This document shows, in pieces, positions 1 to 7,459 of a stretch of 64,000 nucleotides of DNA. Each line of letters begins with the position of its first letter. Within the stretch, counting starts at the first letter, position 1. Below the pieces are notes generated by a model. It searched no databases. It was not told the origin of the DNA and was given only the letters and a program-made list of their open reading frames with translations. Source of the stretch: CAVRRZ01 sp963723745 (lineage in GTDB: Bacteria > Actinomycetota > Actinomycetes > Mycobacteriales > Geodermatophilaceae). The stretch spans positions 930,001-994,000 of the forward strand of contig CAVRRZ010000001.1 of NCBI GenBank assembly GCA_963723745.1. The letters run 5' to 3'. A program made the translations under genes and the position numbers.

Positions 1-959
1 GCACCTACGTCTGGGCCCAGCCCGATGCCCAGCGGCTCCGGGTGTCGGCGGAGACGCAGGGCAACGCGGTCATGGGCGCCCGCACGACCTACAACACCGC
101 CCACCCCCGGCCCTGGGGCCGGCGGGTCACCACCTACCTGTGGACCAAGGGCGTAGCGGCCGGCGCGATGCTCGTCGCGGCGCTCGCGATGGTCCTCTCC
201 GCCGACCTCGGCGTCCTCGGGACCGTGGTGGCACCGGCCATCGCGCTGGTGGGGCTGCTCGCCACCGCCGTCCTGCTGGTCCTGGACCTGAAGCGGCCCG
301 ACCGCTTCCTCTACATCCTGCTCAAGCCCAATCCGAGGTCCTGGCTGTTCCTGGGTGGGGTGGTCCTGGCGATCTGCTCGGCGATCGCCGGGCTCTGGTT
401 CCTCGCCGGGCTGGCCCACGAGCTGGATCTCGTCGACGCCACCACCGCCCTCGACGTGCTGCGCTGGTCGGCGATCCCCGCCGCGGTCATGACCGCCGGC
501 TACACCGGCTTCCTCTTCAACCAGGCCGAGGGCCGCGACCTGTGGCAGTCACCCCTGCTCTTCTGGCACCTGCAGGTGCAGGCGCTGATGATCGGTGCCG
601 GCGCGCTCGCCGTCGCGATGCTGTTCACCGACGCCGCCGCCGGCGGGGAGCGGCTGGTCGTCCGGACGCTCGTCCTGGCGACCGTCGCGCACGTCGCCGT
701 GGTCGCCCTGGAGTTCGGCGGGCGGCACGCCACCCGGCACGCGGCGGCGGCCGCCCACCTGGTCACGCACGGCCCGTACGCCCGGCTGTTCTGGCTGGCC
801 GGTGTGGGCCTGGCGGTGGTCGCCGCGGCCGTGGCCGCGCTCTCCTGGTCCGGTGACGTGCTGATCGCCGCCGCCGTCGCCGGACTGCTGGTCCAGGTCG
901 TCCTGCTCGCCTACGAGAGCGTCTTCGTGCGCGCCGGCCAGGACATCCCGCTGTCGTGA
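1..959 (+). CDS. NrfD/PsrC-like membrane subunit of a molybdoenzyme complex (5' partial)
   Basis: The frame is open from the window edge, so the start lies outside; 318 residues are visible. After about 50 soluble residues there are roughly eight hydrophobic helices with the polar loop pattern of NrfD/PsrC quinone-interacting subunits (for example LDLKRPDRFLYILLKPNPRS near residue 95). Such subunits pass electrons between the quinone pool and a 4Fe-4S/molybdopterin partner at the membrane. The visible soluble N-terminus may be the end of a fused ferredoxin domain, but no cysteines are visible to test this. The stop lies 10 bp before the molybdopterin subunit, so the two form one operon. Family call firm; substrate unknown. 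Confidence 0.8.
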   Translation, partial: TYVWAQPDAQRLRVSAETQGNAVMGARTTYNTAHPRPWGRRVTTYLWTKGVAAGAMLVAALAMVLSADLGVLGTVVAPAIALVGLLATAVLLVLDLKRPDRFLYILLKPNPRSWLFLGGVVLAICSAIAGLWFLAGLAHELDLVDATTALDVLRWSAIPAAVMTAGYTGFLFNQAEGRDLWQSPLLFWHLQVQALMIGAGALAVAMLFTDAAAGGERLVVRTLVLATVAHVAVVALEFGGRHATRHAAAAAHLVTHGPYARLFWLAGVGLAVVAAAVAALSWSGDVLIAAAVAGLLVQVVLLAYESVFVRAGQDIPLS

Positions 960-969
960 AGGAGCCGTC

Positions 970-3864
970 ATGACCACCGAGAGCGTGCTGCCGGCCGTCG
1001 GCGACAGTGCCCCGGCCGCCCCCGCGCCTCCGCGACCGGGCGCCACACCGGGCGCCCAGCCGGACCTGCCGGGTGCCCGCACGCACGAGAACCTGCGCAA
1101 CTTCCCGCCCCCGGACCAGTGGGACTCCTTCGTGCAGTACGACGCGAAGGCCCATCCGCGCAAGGTGCCGCGGGAGTTCATGCTCGTCCCCACCACGTGC
1201 TTCAACTGCGAGTCGGCCTGCGGCCTGCTCGCCTACGTGGACAAGGAGGACCTCTCCATCAAGAAGGTGGAGGGGAACCCCGCCCATCCCGGCTCGCGCG
1301 GGCGCAACTGCGCCAAGGGCCCGGCGACGATCAACCAGATCACCGACCCCGAGCGGATCCTCCACCCGCTGCGGCGGGTCGGCGCCCGCGGCGCCGGGCA
1401 GTGGGAGCAGGTCAGCTGGGACACCGCGCTCGACGACATCGCCGGGCGCATCCGGACGGCGATCCTCGAGGGCCGCGGCAACGAGGTCATGTACCACGTC
1501 GGCCGACCGGGGGAGGACGGCTTCGCCGAGCGCTTCCTGATGGCGTGGGGCATCGACGGGCACAACAGCCACACCAACATCTGCTCGGCCGGCGCCCGGT
1601 TCGGCCAGACGCTGTGGGGCGGCTTCGACCGTCCCTCGCCGGACTACGCCAACGCCAAGGTCATCCTGCTGCTGTCCAGCCACCTGGAGACCGGGCACTA
1701 CTTCAATCCGCACGCGCAGCGGATCATGGAGGGCAAGCTCGACGGCGCCAAGCTCATCGTGATCGACCCGCGGATGTCCAACACGGCGTCGCACGCCGAC
1801 CTGTGGGTCGCCCCCTGGCCCGGCAGCGAGGCGGCGATCCTGCTGTCCATCGCCTCCTACCTGCTGCGCACCGGTCAGATCGACGCCGCCTACCTCGAAC
1901 GCTGGTTCAACTGGGACGTCTACCTGGACAACGTCCACCCCGGGGCGCCGAAGGACTTCGCGACGTTCCTCGAACGGCTGACCGAGGACTACGCGCGGTA
2001 CACCTTCGAGTTCGCCGCCCAGGAGGCCCAGATCCCGGTCGCCCGGATCGAGGAGATGGCCCGCCTGGTGGCCGACGCCGACGGCCGGCTCTCCGCGCAC
2101 CTCTGGCGCTCGGCGGCCGCCGGCAACTACGGCGGCTGGGCCGTGGCGCGGGCGCTGTGGTTCGTGCTCGCGCTGACCGGCAGCATCGGGACCAAGGGGG
2201 GCACGAGCCCCAACGGCTGGGACAAGTTCATCCCGCACGGCCCGAACATGCCGCCGGCGGTGGACTCCTGGAACGAGCTGACCTGGCCGGCCGAGTACCC
2301 GATGTCGACCAACGAGATGTCCTTCCTGCTGCCGCACTTCCTCAAGGACGGCCGCGGGAAGCTCGACGTCTACTTCAGCCGCGTCTACAACCCGATCTGG
2401 ACCAACCCGGACGGGTTCAGCTGGATGGAGGCGCTGACCGACGAGAAGCTCGTCGGCCTGCACGTCGCGCTCACCCCCACGTGGAGCGAGACCGCCGAGT
2501 TCGCCGACTACGTCCTCCCGATGGGCCACTCGCTCGAGCGGCACGACACGCACTCGTACGAGACCCACGCCGGCAAGTGGCTGGGTTTCCGCCAGCCGGT
2601 GGCGCGGGTGGCCGCCGAGAAGCTGGGCCGCCCGGTCGGGGACACCCGCGACTCCAACCCCGGGGAGGTGTGGGAGGAGAACGAGTACTGGTTCGAGCTG
2701 TCCTGGCGGATCGACCCGGACGGTTCGGTGGGGATCCGGCAGTACTTCGAGTCGCCCTACCGCCCCGGCGAGAAGGTCACCGTCGACGAGTACTACCGCT
2801 GGATCTTCGAGAACCAGGTGCCCGGGCTGCCGGAGAAGGCGGCCGCGCTGGGACTGACGCCGCTGGCGTACATGCGCACGTTCGGCGTCGTGGAGGTCGC
2901 GACGGACGTCTACCGGGTCGACGAGCGTCCGCTGACCGACGCCGAGCTCGACGGCGCGACGCCCGACGCGAACGGCGTCCTGCGCAAGCCGGTGACCCTG
3001 GACTCCGCGCCTCCGCTGGTGGGCGAGGCCGGTGCGGTGGGCGTGCAGCACGCGGACGGCACGCGCACCTTCGGCTGGCTGTCACCCTCGCGCAAGCTCG
3101 AGGTCTACAGCACGACCATGCGGGACTGGGGGTGGCCGGAGTACGCGACTCCGACGTACATCGAGTCCCACGTCAGCCGAGGGAAGGTCCATCCCGAGGA
3201 GGGGCAGTTCGTCCTCGTGCCCACCTTCCGGCTGCCGACCCTCATCCACACCCGGTCCGGCAACGCGAAGTACCTCAACGAGATCAGCAACACCCACCCG
3301 CTGTGGATGAACGGCCGGGACGCCGCCCGGCTCGGGGTGCAGACCGGCCAGCTCGTGCGGGTCTCCACCCGGGTCGGGCACATCGTCGTCAAGGTTTGGG
3401 CGACCGAGGGGATCCGGCCGGGCGTCGTCGCGTTGTCGCACCACATGGGGCGGTGGCGATTGCGCGACGGCGAGGGCAGCCGCTGGGTGACCGGCCTGGT
3501 CGACCTCGAGCACCGGGACGGCGTGTGGCACATGCGCCAGAAGCGGGGCGTCGCCCCGTTCGAGTCGTCGGACAAGGACAGCGAGCGCATCACCTGGGAC
3601 GACCCGGGCGTGCACCAGAACCTCGCCTTCCCGGTGCAGCCGGACCCGTGGTCGGGCGCGCACTGCTGGCTGCAGAACGTGACCATCGAGCCGGCGCACG
3701 CCGGTGACCGGTACGCCGACGTCGTGGTCGACACCCGCAGGTCGCGCGCGGTGTACGCCGAGTGGCTGGCGCTCACCCGGCCGAGGCGCGGCCCCGACAA
3801 CCAGCGGCGGCCGGAGTTCCTCATGCGGCCGGTCAAGCCTCGGCGACGGGCGTTCCGGGCATGA
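970..3864 (+). CDS. Molybdopterin-dependent oxidoreductase catalytic subunit (PsrA/PhsA/formate dehydrogenase-like)
   Basis: A 964-residue protein of the DMSO-reductase superfamily. An N-terminal 4Fe-4S motif is visible as Cys77-x2-Cys80-x3-Cys84-x29-Cys114 (CFNCESACG...NCAKG), followed by the MGD-binding regions. Cys205 in NICSAGAR is the likely molybdenum ligand, as in polysulfide/thiosulfate reductases and Cys-type formate dehydrogenases. The C-terminal third carries a molydopterin dinucleotide-binding beta-barrel (about residues 740-880). The start follows an AGGAG site just after the NrfD stop. The N-terminus is Pro/Ala-rich and has no twin-arginine signal, so the active site may face the cytoplasm. 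It overlaps mrp by ATGA. The exact substrate cannot be told from sequence alone. Confidence 0.85.
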   Translation: MTTESVLPAVGDSAPAAPAPPRPGATPGAQPDLPGARTHENLRNFPPPDQWDSFVQYDAKAHPRKVPREFMLVPTTCFNCESACGLLAYVDKEDLSIKKVEGNPAHPGSRGRNCAKGPATINQITDPERILHPLRRVGARGAGQWEQVSWDTALDDIAGRIRTAILEGRGNEVMYHVGRPGEDGFAERFLMAWGIDGHNSHTNICSAGARFGQTLWGGFDRPSPDYANAKVILLLSSHLETGHYFNPHAQRIMEGKLDGAKLIVIDPRMSNTASHADLWVAPWPGSEAAILLSIASYLLRTGQIDAAYLERWFNWDVYLDNVHPGAPKDFATFLERLTEDYARYTFEFAAQEAQIPVARIEEMARLVADADGRLSAHLWRSAAAGNYGGWAVARALWFVLALTGSIGTKGGTSPNGWDKFIPHGPNMPPAVDSWNELTWPAEYPMSTNEMSFLLPHFLKDGRGKLDVYFSRVYNPIWTNPDGFSWMEALTDEKLVGLHVALTPTWSETAEFADYVLPMGHSLERHDTHSYETHAGKWLGFRQPVARVAAEKLGRPVGDTRDSNPGEVWEENEYWFELSWRIDPDGSVGIRQYFESPYRPGEKVTVDEYYRWIFENQVPGLPEKAAALGLTPLAYMRTFGVVEVATDVYRVDERPLTDAELDGATPDANGVLRKPVTLDSAPPLVGEAGAVGVQHADGTRTFGWLSPSRKLEVYSTTMRDWGWPEYATPTYIESHVSRGKVHPEEGQFVLVPTFRLPTLIHTRSGNAKYLNEISNTHPLWMNGRDAARLGVQTGQLVRVSTRVGHIVVKVWATEGIRPGVVALSHHMGRWRLRDGEGSRWVTGLVDLEHRDGVWHMRQKRGVAPFESSDKDSERITWDDPGVHQNLAFPVQPDPWSGAHCWLQNVTIEPAHAGDRYADVVVDTRRSRAVYAEWLALTRPRRGPDNQRRPEFLMRPVKPRRRAFRA

Positions 3865-4982
3865 CGCGCCTGAGCTTCCGCCGGGGCGGAGCCGACATCG
3901 ACCTCCCGGCGGTGCGGGACGCGGTCGGGCGGGTCGAGGATCCGGAGATCCACCGGCCGATCGACGACCTGGGCATGCTGGGCGAGGTGACCGCCCGTGC
4001 CGGCCGGGTGCGGGTCGAGGTGCGACTGACGACGCCGACCTGTCCGTTGCGGGACGCGTTCGGCGCCGCCGTCACCGCCGCCGTGCACGGGGTGGCACCG
4101 GCCGTCGAGGTGGAGGTGGCCTTCGGGGCGCTGGACGAGCGCGCCCGGCGGGACCTCTCCCTGCGCCTTCGAGGCCCCGGGACCGGGGCGATCCCCGTCG
4201 TCGCGCCCCGCATCTACGCCGTCGCCAGCGGCAAGGGCGGCGTCGGCAAGTCGTCGGTGACGGCGAACCTCGCCGTCGCGCTCGCCGACCAGGGGCTCGG
4301 TGTCGGTCTGCTGGACGCCGACGTCTGGGGCTACTCCGTGCCGCAGCTGTTCGGCACGCGTCGCGCTCCGGTGGCGCTCAGCGGATTGATGTTCCCGGTG
4401 GAGGCGCACGGCGTCCGGCTGATGAGCACGGGCTTCCTGGTCCCGGAGGACGAGCCGGTGATCTGGCGGGGCCCGATGCTGCACAAGGCGCTCGAGCAGT
4501 TCCTCTCCGACGTCCACTGGGGCGACCTCGACGTCCTGCTGCTGGACCTGCCACCCGGCACGGGCGACATCACCCTGTCCCTGCTCGAGCTCGTGCCGAG
4601 CGCCGCCCTGCTCGCCGTGACCACCCCGCAGCCGGCCGCCCGCACCGTGGCCAGCCGGGTGGGACGGATGGCGAAGGACGCCCGGATGCCGATCGCCGGT
4701 GTGGTGGAGAACATGTCGGTGGCCACCTGCGAGGCCTGCGGCCACGGCACCGCGCTCTTCGGCTCCGGCGGCGGCCGCCAGCTGGCCGACGAGCTGGGGG
4801 TCGACCTGCTGGCGCAGGTACCGCTGGACGTCGCCCTCCGCGAGGCCGGGGACGCCGGTGTGCCCGTCGTCCGCCGCGAGCCCGACGCGCCCTCCGCGTG
4901 GGCGCTCACCCGGCTCGCGGCCGACCTGCCCACCGTGCGGCGAAGTCTGGTCGGGGTTCCGCTGCCGCTCAGCGTCGCCTGA
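3861..4982 (+). CDS. mrp: Mrp/ApbC/NBP35-family Fe-S cluster carrier ATPase
   Basis: A 373-residue P-loop ATPase. An N-terminal DUF59/MIP18-like domain (about 10-100) is followed by the deviant Walker A GKGGVGKS at 124-131, DADVWGYS, and a C-terminal CxxC (Cys290/Cys293 in CEACGHG) that in this family holds a transferable 4Fe-4S cluster. The ATG at 3861 overlaps the TGA of the molybdoenzyme (ATGA), so the genes are translationally coupled; longer in-frame starts would run far into that gene. The context suggests dedicated Fe-S loading of the upstream enzyme, although Mrp proteins also act generally. Confidence 0.9.
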   Translation: MTRLSFRRGGADIDLPAVRDAVGRVEDPEIHRPIDDLGMLGEVTARAGRVRVEVRLTTPTCPLRDAFGAAVTAAVHGVAPAVEVEVAFGALDERARRDLSLRLRGPGTGAIPVVAPRIYAVASGKGGVGKSSVTANLAVALADQGLGVGLLDADVWGYSVPQLFGTRRAPVALSGLMFPVEAHGVRLMSTGFLVPEDEPVIWRGPMLHKALEQFLSDVHWGDLDVLLLDLPPGTGDITLSLLELVPSAALLAVTTPQPAARTVASRVGRMAKDARMPIAGVVENMSVATCEACGHGTALFGSGGGRQLADELGVDLLAQVPLDVALREAGDAGVPVVRREPDAPSAWALTRLAADLPTVRRSLVGVPLPLSVA

Positions 4983-5026
4983 CCTCGGCCGGGGATGTCG
5001 GTCCGGGTGCCCTGCTCGACCGTCCC

Positions 5027-5058
5027 GCGCCGCCGCCCACCACTGGCGGCGGCGGCGC
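5027..5058 (+). terminator. GC-rich hairpin after mrp
   Basis: Perfect 11-bp inverted repeat (5027-5037 pairing with 5048-5058) with a 10-nt loop, 45 bp after the mrp stop. There is no T-run, so it is a hairpin-type stop signal of the kind common in high-GC genomes rather than a classical terminator. A TATGCT (-10-like) box follows directly at 5061-5066 and may be the promoter of the small gene at 5114. Confidence 0.4.
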
Positions 5059-5113
5059 ATTATGCTGCGCCCCTTCCTCACCTCAACCCACGGGGGAGAC
5101 AAGGAGCACGGCG

Positions 5114-5413
5114 ATGGCCGAGCTGCTGATCCTCGAGTTCTCCACTCCGTCCCCGGTGGAGCTCTACAACCGGGTGAACAAGCTCCTCGGCGTGGATCCG
5201 ACCACCGGGCGGGGCGACTGGCCCGCAGGCATCATCGACCACCGCGCCGGCAGCGAAGGGGACAGCCTCGTCGTGGTCGAGAGCTGGGAGTCCCGCGAGG
5301 CGCAGGAGGAGTTCATGCGCAGCCGGCTGATGCCGGCGTTCGCCGAGGCACACGTACCGCAGCCGGTGCGAGTGACGTGGCTGCCGGAGGTAGGGCACCT
5401 CGGTTCCGGCTGA
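5114..5413 (+). CDS. Small ABM-like (antibiotic biosynthesis monooxygenase fold) protein
   Basis: A 99-residue protein with a strong AAGGAG ribosome binding site 8 bp before the ATG. The pattern of an N-terminal strand (LLILEFSTP), helix, a central strand LVVVESWESREAQEEFM and a C-terminal strand VRVTWLPEV resembles the dimeric alpha/beta-barrel (ABM/EthD-like) fold used by small monooxygenases and heme-binding proteins. Catalytic residues cannot be assigned. It follows a hairpin and -10-like box, so it is probably transcribed separately from mrp. Function unknown. Confidence 0.65.
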   Translation: MAELLILEFSTPSPVELYNRVNKLLGVDPTTGRGDWPAGIIDHRAGSEGDSLVVVESWESREAQEEFMRSRLMPAFAEAHVPQPVRVTWLPEVGHLGSG

Positions 5414-5533
5414 CTTCAGCAGCGGAGGGTCGGTCGGGATGCCGCATCCGTGGGCCGACCGGCTGAGCCGGTGCAGCCCGCCAGATCGGGCACCACCCAC
5501 CCACACGGCCTGCCGAGCCCGGCGTCGCCTGAG

Positions 5534-6124
5534 TCAGAATTCGGCTATCGGGCGGCCGACCGTGAGTGCGTCCCGGACCCCGTCGTCCAGTGATCGGAAC
5601 GCGGCGTCGGGCTCAGCGCCCACCGCGTCGAGCACGCTGCTGAAGAAGCAACGGGCGGCCGCCGCCAGGATGACGTCGAGGATGTCGGTGTCGTCCACCC
5701 CGAGATCACGGAGTTCGGCAAGGTCGTCCTCGGTCATGCGAGCCGCTCCTGCGGCCACTTTGTCCGCCAGCGCCATGACCGCCCGATCGACCGGTGTCAT
5801 CGGCGCCGCGGCCGGGGACGTGGCGATGCTCGAGACGGCTACGGGACCGTCGAACTGCTCGGCGAACACCTTGCCGTGCGCGAGAGCGCAGTAGCTCGAC
5901 CGGAGCCGGAGCGCCGCCGCGATGGTGGCCAGCTCGTACCGGCGCGGATCCATCGACGCCTTGACCGCGCCGTTCAGGGCGCGCCAAGCCTCCAGGACGG
6001 CGGGCCGGTTGGCGAACACCCGCGTGTAGTTGGCGACGTAGCCGAGAGTCTCCCGGTCACGGGTGTAAGCGGCCGCCACCTCACCGGCGGCACCGTCCTC
6101 CGGCGGGGTCCGGATCCAGCTCAT
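5534..6124 (-). CDS. AhpD-like / carboxymuconolactone decarboxylase family protein
   Basis: A 196-residue all-helical protein of the AhpD/CMD family. The signature region is SSYCALAHG: the second cysteine and histidine of the CxxCxxxH peroxidase motif are kept, but the first cysteine is a serine. That form occurs in the 'peroxidase-related enzyme' subgroup, so thiol peroxidase activity by the classical two-cysteine mechanism is doubtful. The start at 6124 (MSWIRTPP) is preferred over an upstream GTG at 6148 because a TACGGT box lies exactly 6 bp before it, fitting a leaderless transcript. No obvious operon partner. Confidence 0.75.
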   Translation of the reverse strand: MSWIRTPPEDGAAGEVAAAYTRDRETLGYVANYTRVFANRPAVLEAWRALNGAVKASMDPRRYELATIAAALRLRSSYCALAHGKVFAEQFDGPVAVSSIATSPAAAPMTPVDRAVMALADKVAAGAARMTEDDLAELRDLGVDDTDILDVILAAAARCFFSSVLDAVGAEPDAAFRSLDDGVRDALTVGRPIAEF

Positions 6125-6130
6125 CGGGCG

Positions 6131-6136
6131 ACCGTA
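6131..6136 (-). promoter_or_regulatory. -10 box TACGGT of a leaderless start (AhpD-like gene)
   Basis: On the minus strand TACGGT is followed by 6 bp and then the ATG at 6124, placing transcription initiation at or next to the start codon. No Shine-Dalgarno sequence is present. Confidence 0.5.
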
Positions 6137-6270
6137 GACCCGAACCACTGTCCCGGGAACGGCACGCGGCGCTCAGGTCGAGTGATGAGCGCGCGCATTC
6201 CCGCCATTGTTCGGATGGGTGCTGGTATTCGACACGGACGACAGCATCCATCCGCATACCTGCGGTTCCC

Positions 6271-7065
6271 TCAGGAGGCCGGCCCGCCCGCGGCGTGGGC
6301 CAGGTCCATCCGGTACTCGGAGTAGCGCGACCAGTCGGCGGTGACCGCGAAACGGTCCCCGCGCAGCCAGGTGACCCGCCATTCCAGCGGCCGGCCGTCG
6401 ACGTCGGCGGTCCGTTCGATCCGCAGCGTCCCGACCCCGTCGGGCAGCTGGAGGAGGGCACGGTCGTCGTCGTCCGGAACGCCGGCCGTGAGCAGTTCCC
6501 GCCCGCCGGTCAGCCGGACGCCGCAGCGCAGCTCCAACTGGTCGTAGAGGCCGGCGCGGGAGAAGTCGACCTCGCGCAGCGGCGCGGCGACCGACAGGGG
6601 CAGCCAGGCTCGATCGACGGCGAGGGGCTCGGCGTCGGCCCAGCGCAGGCGGGCCAGGTGCAGCAGCGGCGTCGTCTCGGTCAGCCCGAGGCGCTGAGCG
6701 GCCGAGGCGTCCTCCACCTCCTCCAGCACCAGGACGTCGCTGCGCTGCACCATGCCGCGCGCCTCCACCTCGCGGAACAGGCTGTAGAGGGCGCCGAGCG
6801 GTTGTTCGATCAGCTGGTGCCGGACCCGGGTGGGGCGCCCCCGCCCGCTGTCGAGGACGCCGCGTTCCCGCAGGCGGCGCAGCGCCTCGCGGACGGTGTG
6901 CCGGCTCACGTCGTACTCCCGGCACAGGTCGTGCTCCCCGGGGAAGTCGGCGCTGAATTCGCCCGCCCGGAGGCGCCGGTCGAGGTCGTCCACCAGCTGA
7001 GCCCACAGGGGCAGCGTGGAACCCCGGTTGAGGCGGTGCGCGAGCGCTCCGTCAGCCGCGGTCAT
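6271..7065 (-). CDS. GntR/HutC-family transcriptional regulator (wHTH + UTRA)
   Basis: A 264-residue regulator. The N-terminal winged helix (about 18-85; DVSRHTVREALRRLRERGV is the recognition helix and wing) is followed by a UTRA effector-binding domain (about 95-245; FREVEARG, PLLHLARLRWADAEPLAVDRA, RIERTADVDGRPLEWRVTW). HutC-type members sense small metabolites and often repress nearby catabolic or transport genes as well as themselves. The start is backed by a leaderless-type promoter carrying a palindrome (7072-7096). The target genes cannot be read from this window. Confidence 0.85.
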   Translation of the reverse strand: MTAADGALAHRLNRGSTLPLWAQLVDDLDRRLRAGEFSADFPGEHDLCREYDVSRHTVREALRRLRERGVLDSGRGRPTRVRHQLIEQPLGALYSLFREVEARGMVQRSDVLVLEEVEDASAAQRLGLTETTPLLHLARLRWADAEPLAVDRAWLPLSVAAPLREVDFSRAGLYDQLELRCGVRLTGGRELLTAGVPDDDDRALLQLPDGVGTLRIERTADVDGRPLEWRVTWLRGDRFAVTADWSRYSEYRMDLAHAAGGPAS

Positions 7066-7071
7066 GCGAGG

Positions 7072-7096
7072 AACCTAGCCGGGAGCCACGGCTCCC
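7072..7096 (-). promoter_or_regulatory. gntR promoter with 16-bp palindrome (likely autoregulatory operator)
   Basis: Minus-strand -10 box TAGGTT (7072-7077) sits 6 bp before the ATG, indicating a leaderless transcript. Directly upstream, 7081-7096 is the perfect dyad GGGAGCC-AC-GGCTCCC, which fills the spacer between -10 and -35. A dimeric regulator bound there would block the promoter; autoregulation by the GntR protein is the simplest reading. Confidence 0.5.
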
Positions 7097-7411
7097 ACTC
7101 AGTTCGTCGGTGACGGACATCGGCGGTGACCCCCGTGGGCGTGGACGGTGAGGGACCAGCCTTCCGCGCCCCGGCGTCCCGCGGAAGACGCCTCCGTGCG
7201 GCGGCAGGCGTCGGGCCCTCGTCGCGCGGCCGACCGTCCGCGGCTGTCCGTCATCTCGACCGCGGAGGGCGCCGGCCGTCGTCGTCGAGGAGTGCTGTCG
7301 GCGCCGACCGCCGCTCCGGTAGCGGTGAGTTACTGACGCGTACCGGCGTGCGATCCTGTGTCCCGCCAGGAGGCTGCTGGGGACGGCCGCCGAGGACGGT
7401 GAGGGGGCGCG
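7097..7411. other. Intergenic region between gntR and the SpoIIE phosphatase gene
   Basis: About 315 bp with no convincing gene. It holds stop codons in all frames at short intervals and no tRNA or clear hairpin. It presumably contains the promoter of the phosphatase gene (candidate region around 7330-7360). A purine-rich GAGGGGG at 7401-7407 looks like its ribosome binding site. Confidence 0.4.
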
Positions 7412-7459
7412 CTGAACAGGGACCTGGTTCGGCTGTTCGCCGACGAGTCGGCCACCGAC

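Noticed and set aside
763..3051. 762-codon open frame antisense to the molybdopterin gene
   Set aside because: Its translation is a low-complexity Arg/Gly/Val/Asp-rich shadow of a well-supported gene with clear motifs; long antisense frames are expected at ~75% GC.
5439..5533. Possible small gene between the ABM-like gene and the AhpD-like gene
   Set aside because: The frames here run antisense into the AhpD-like gene, have no ribosome binding site and no recognisable content.
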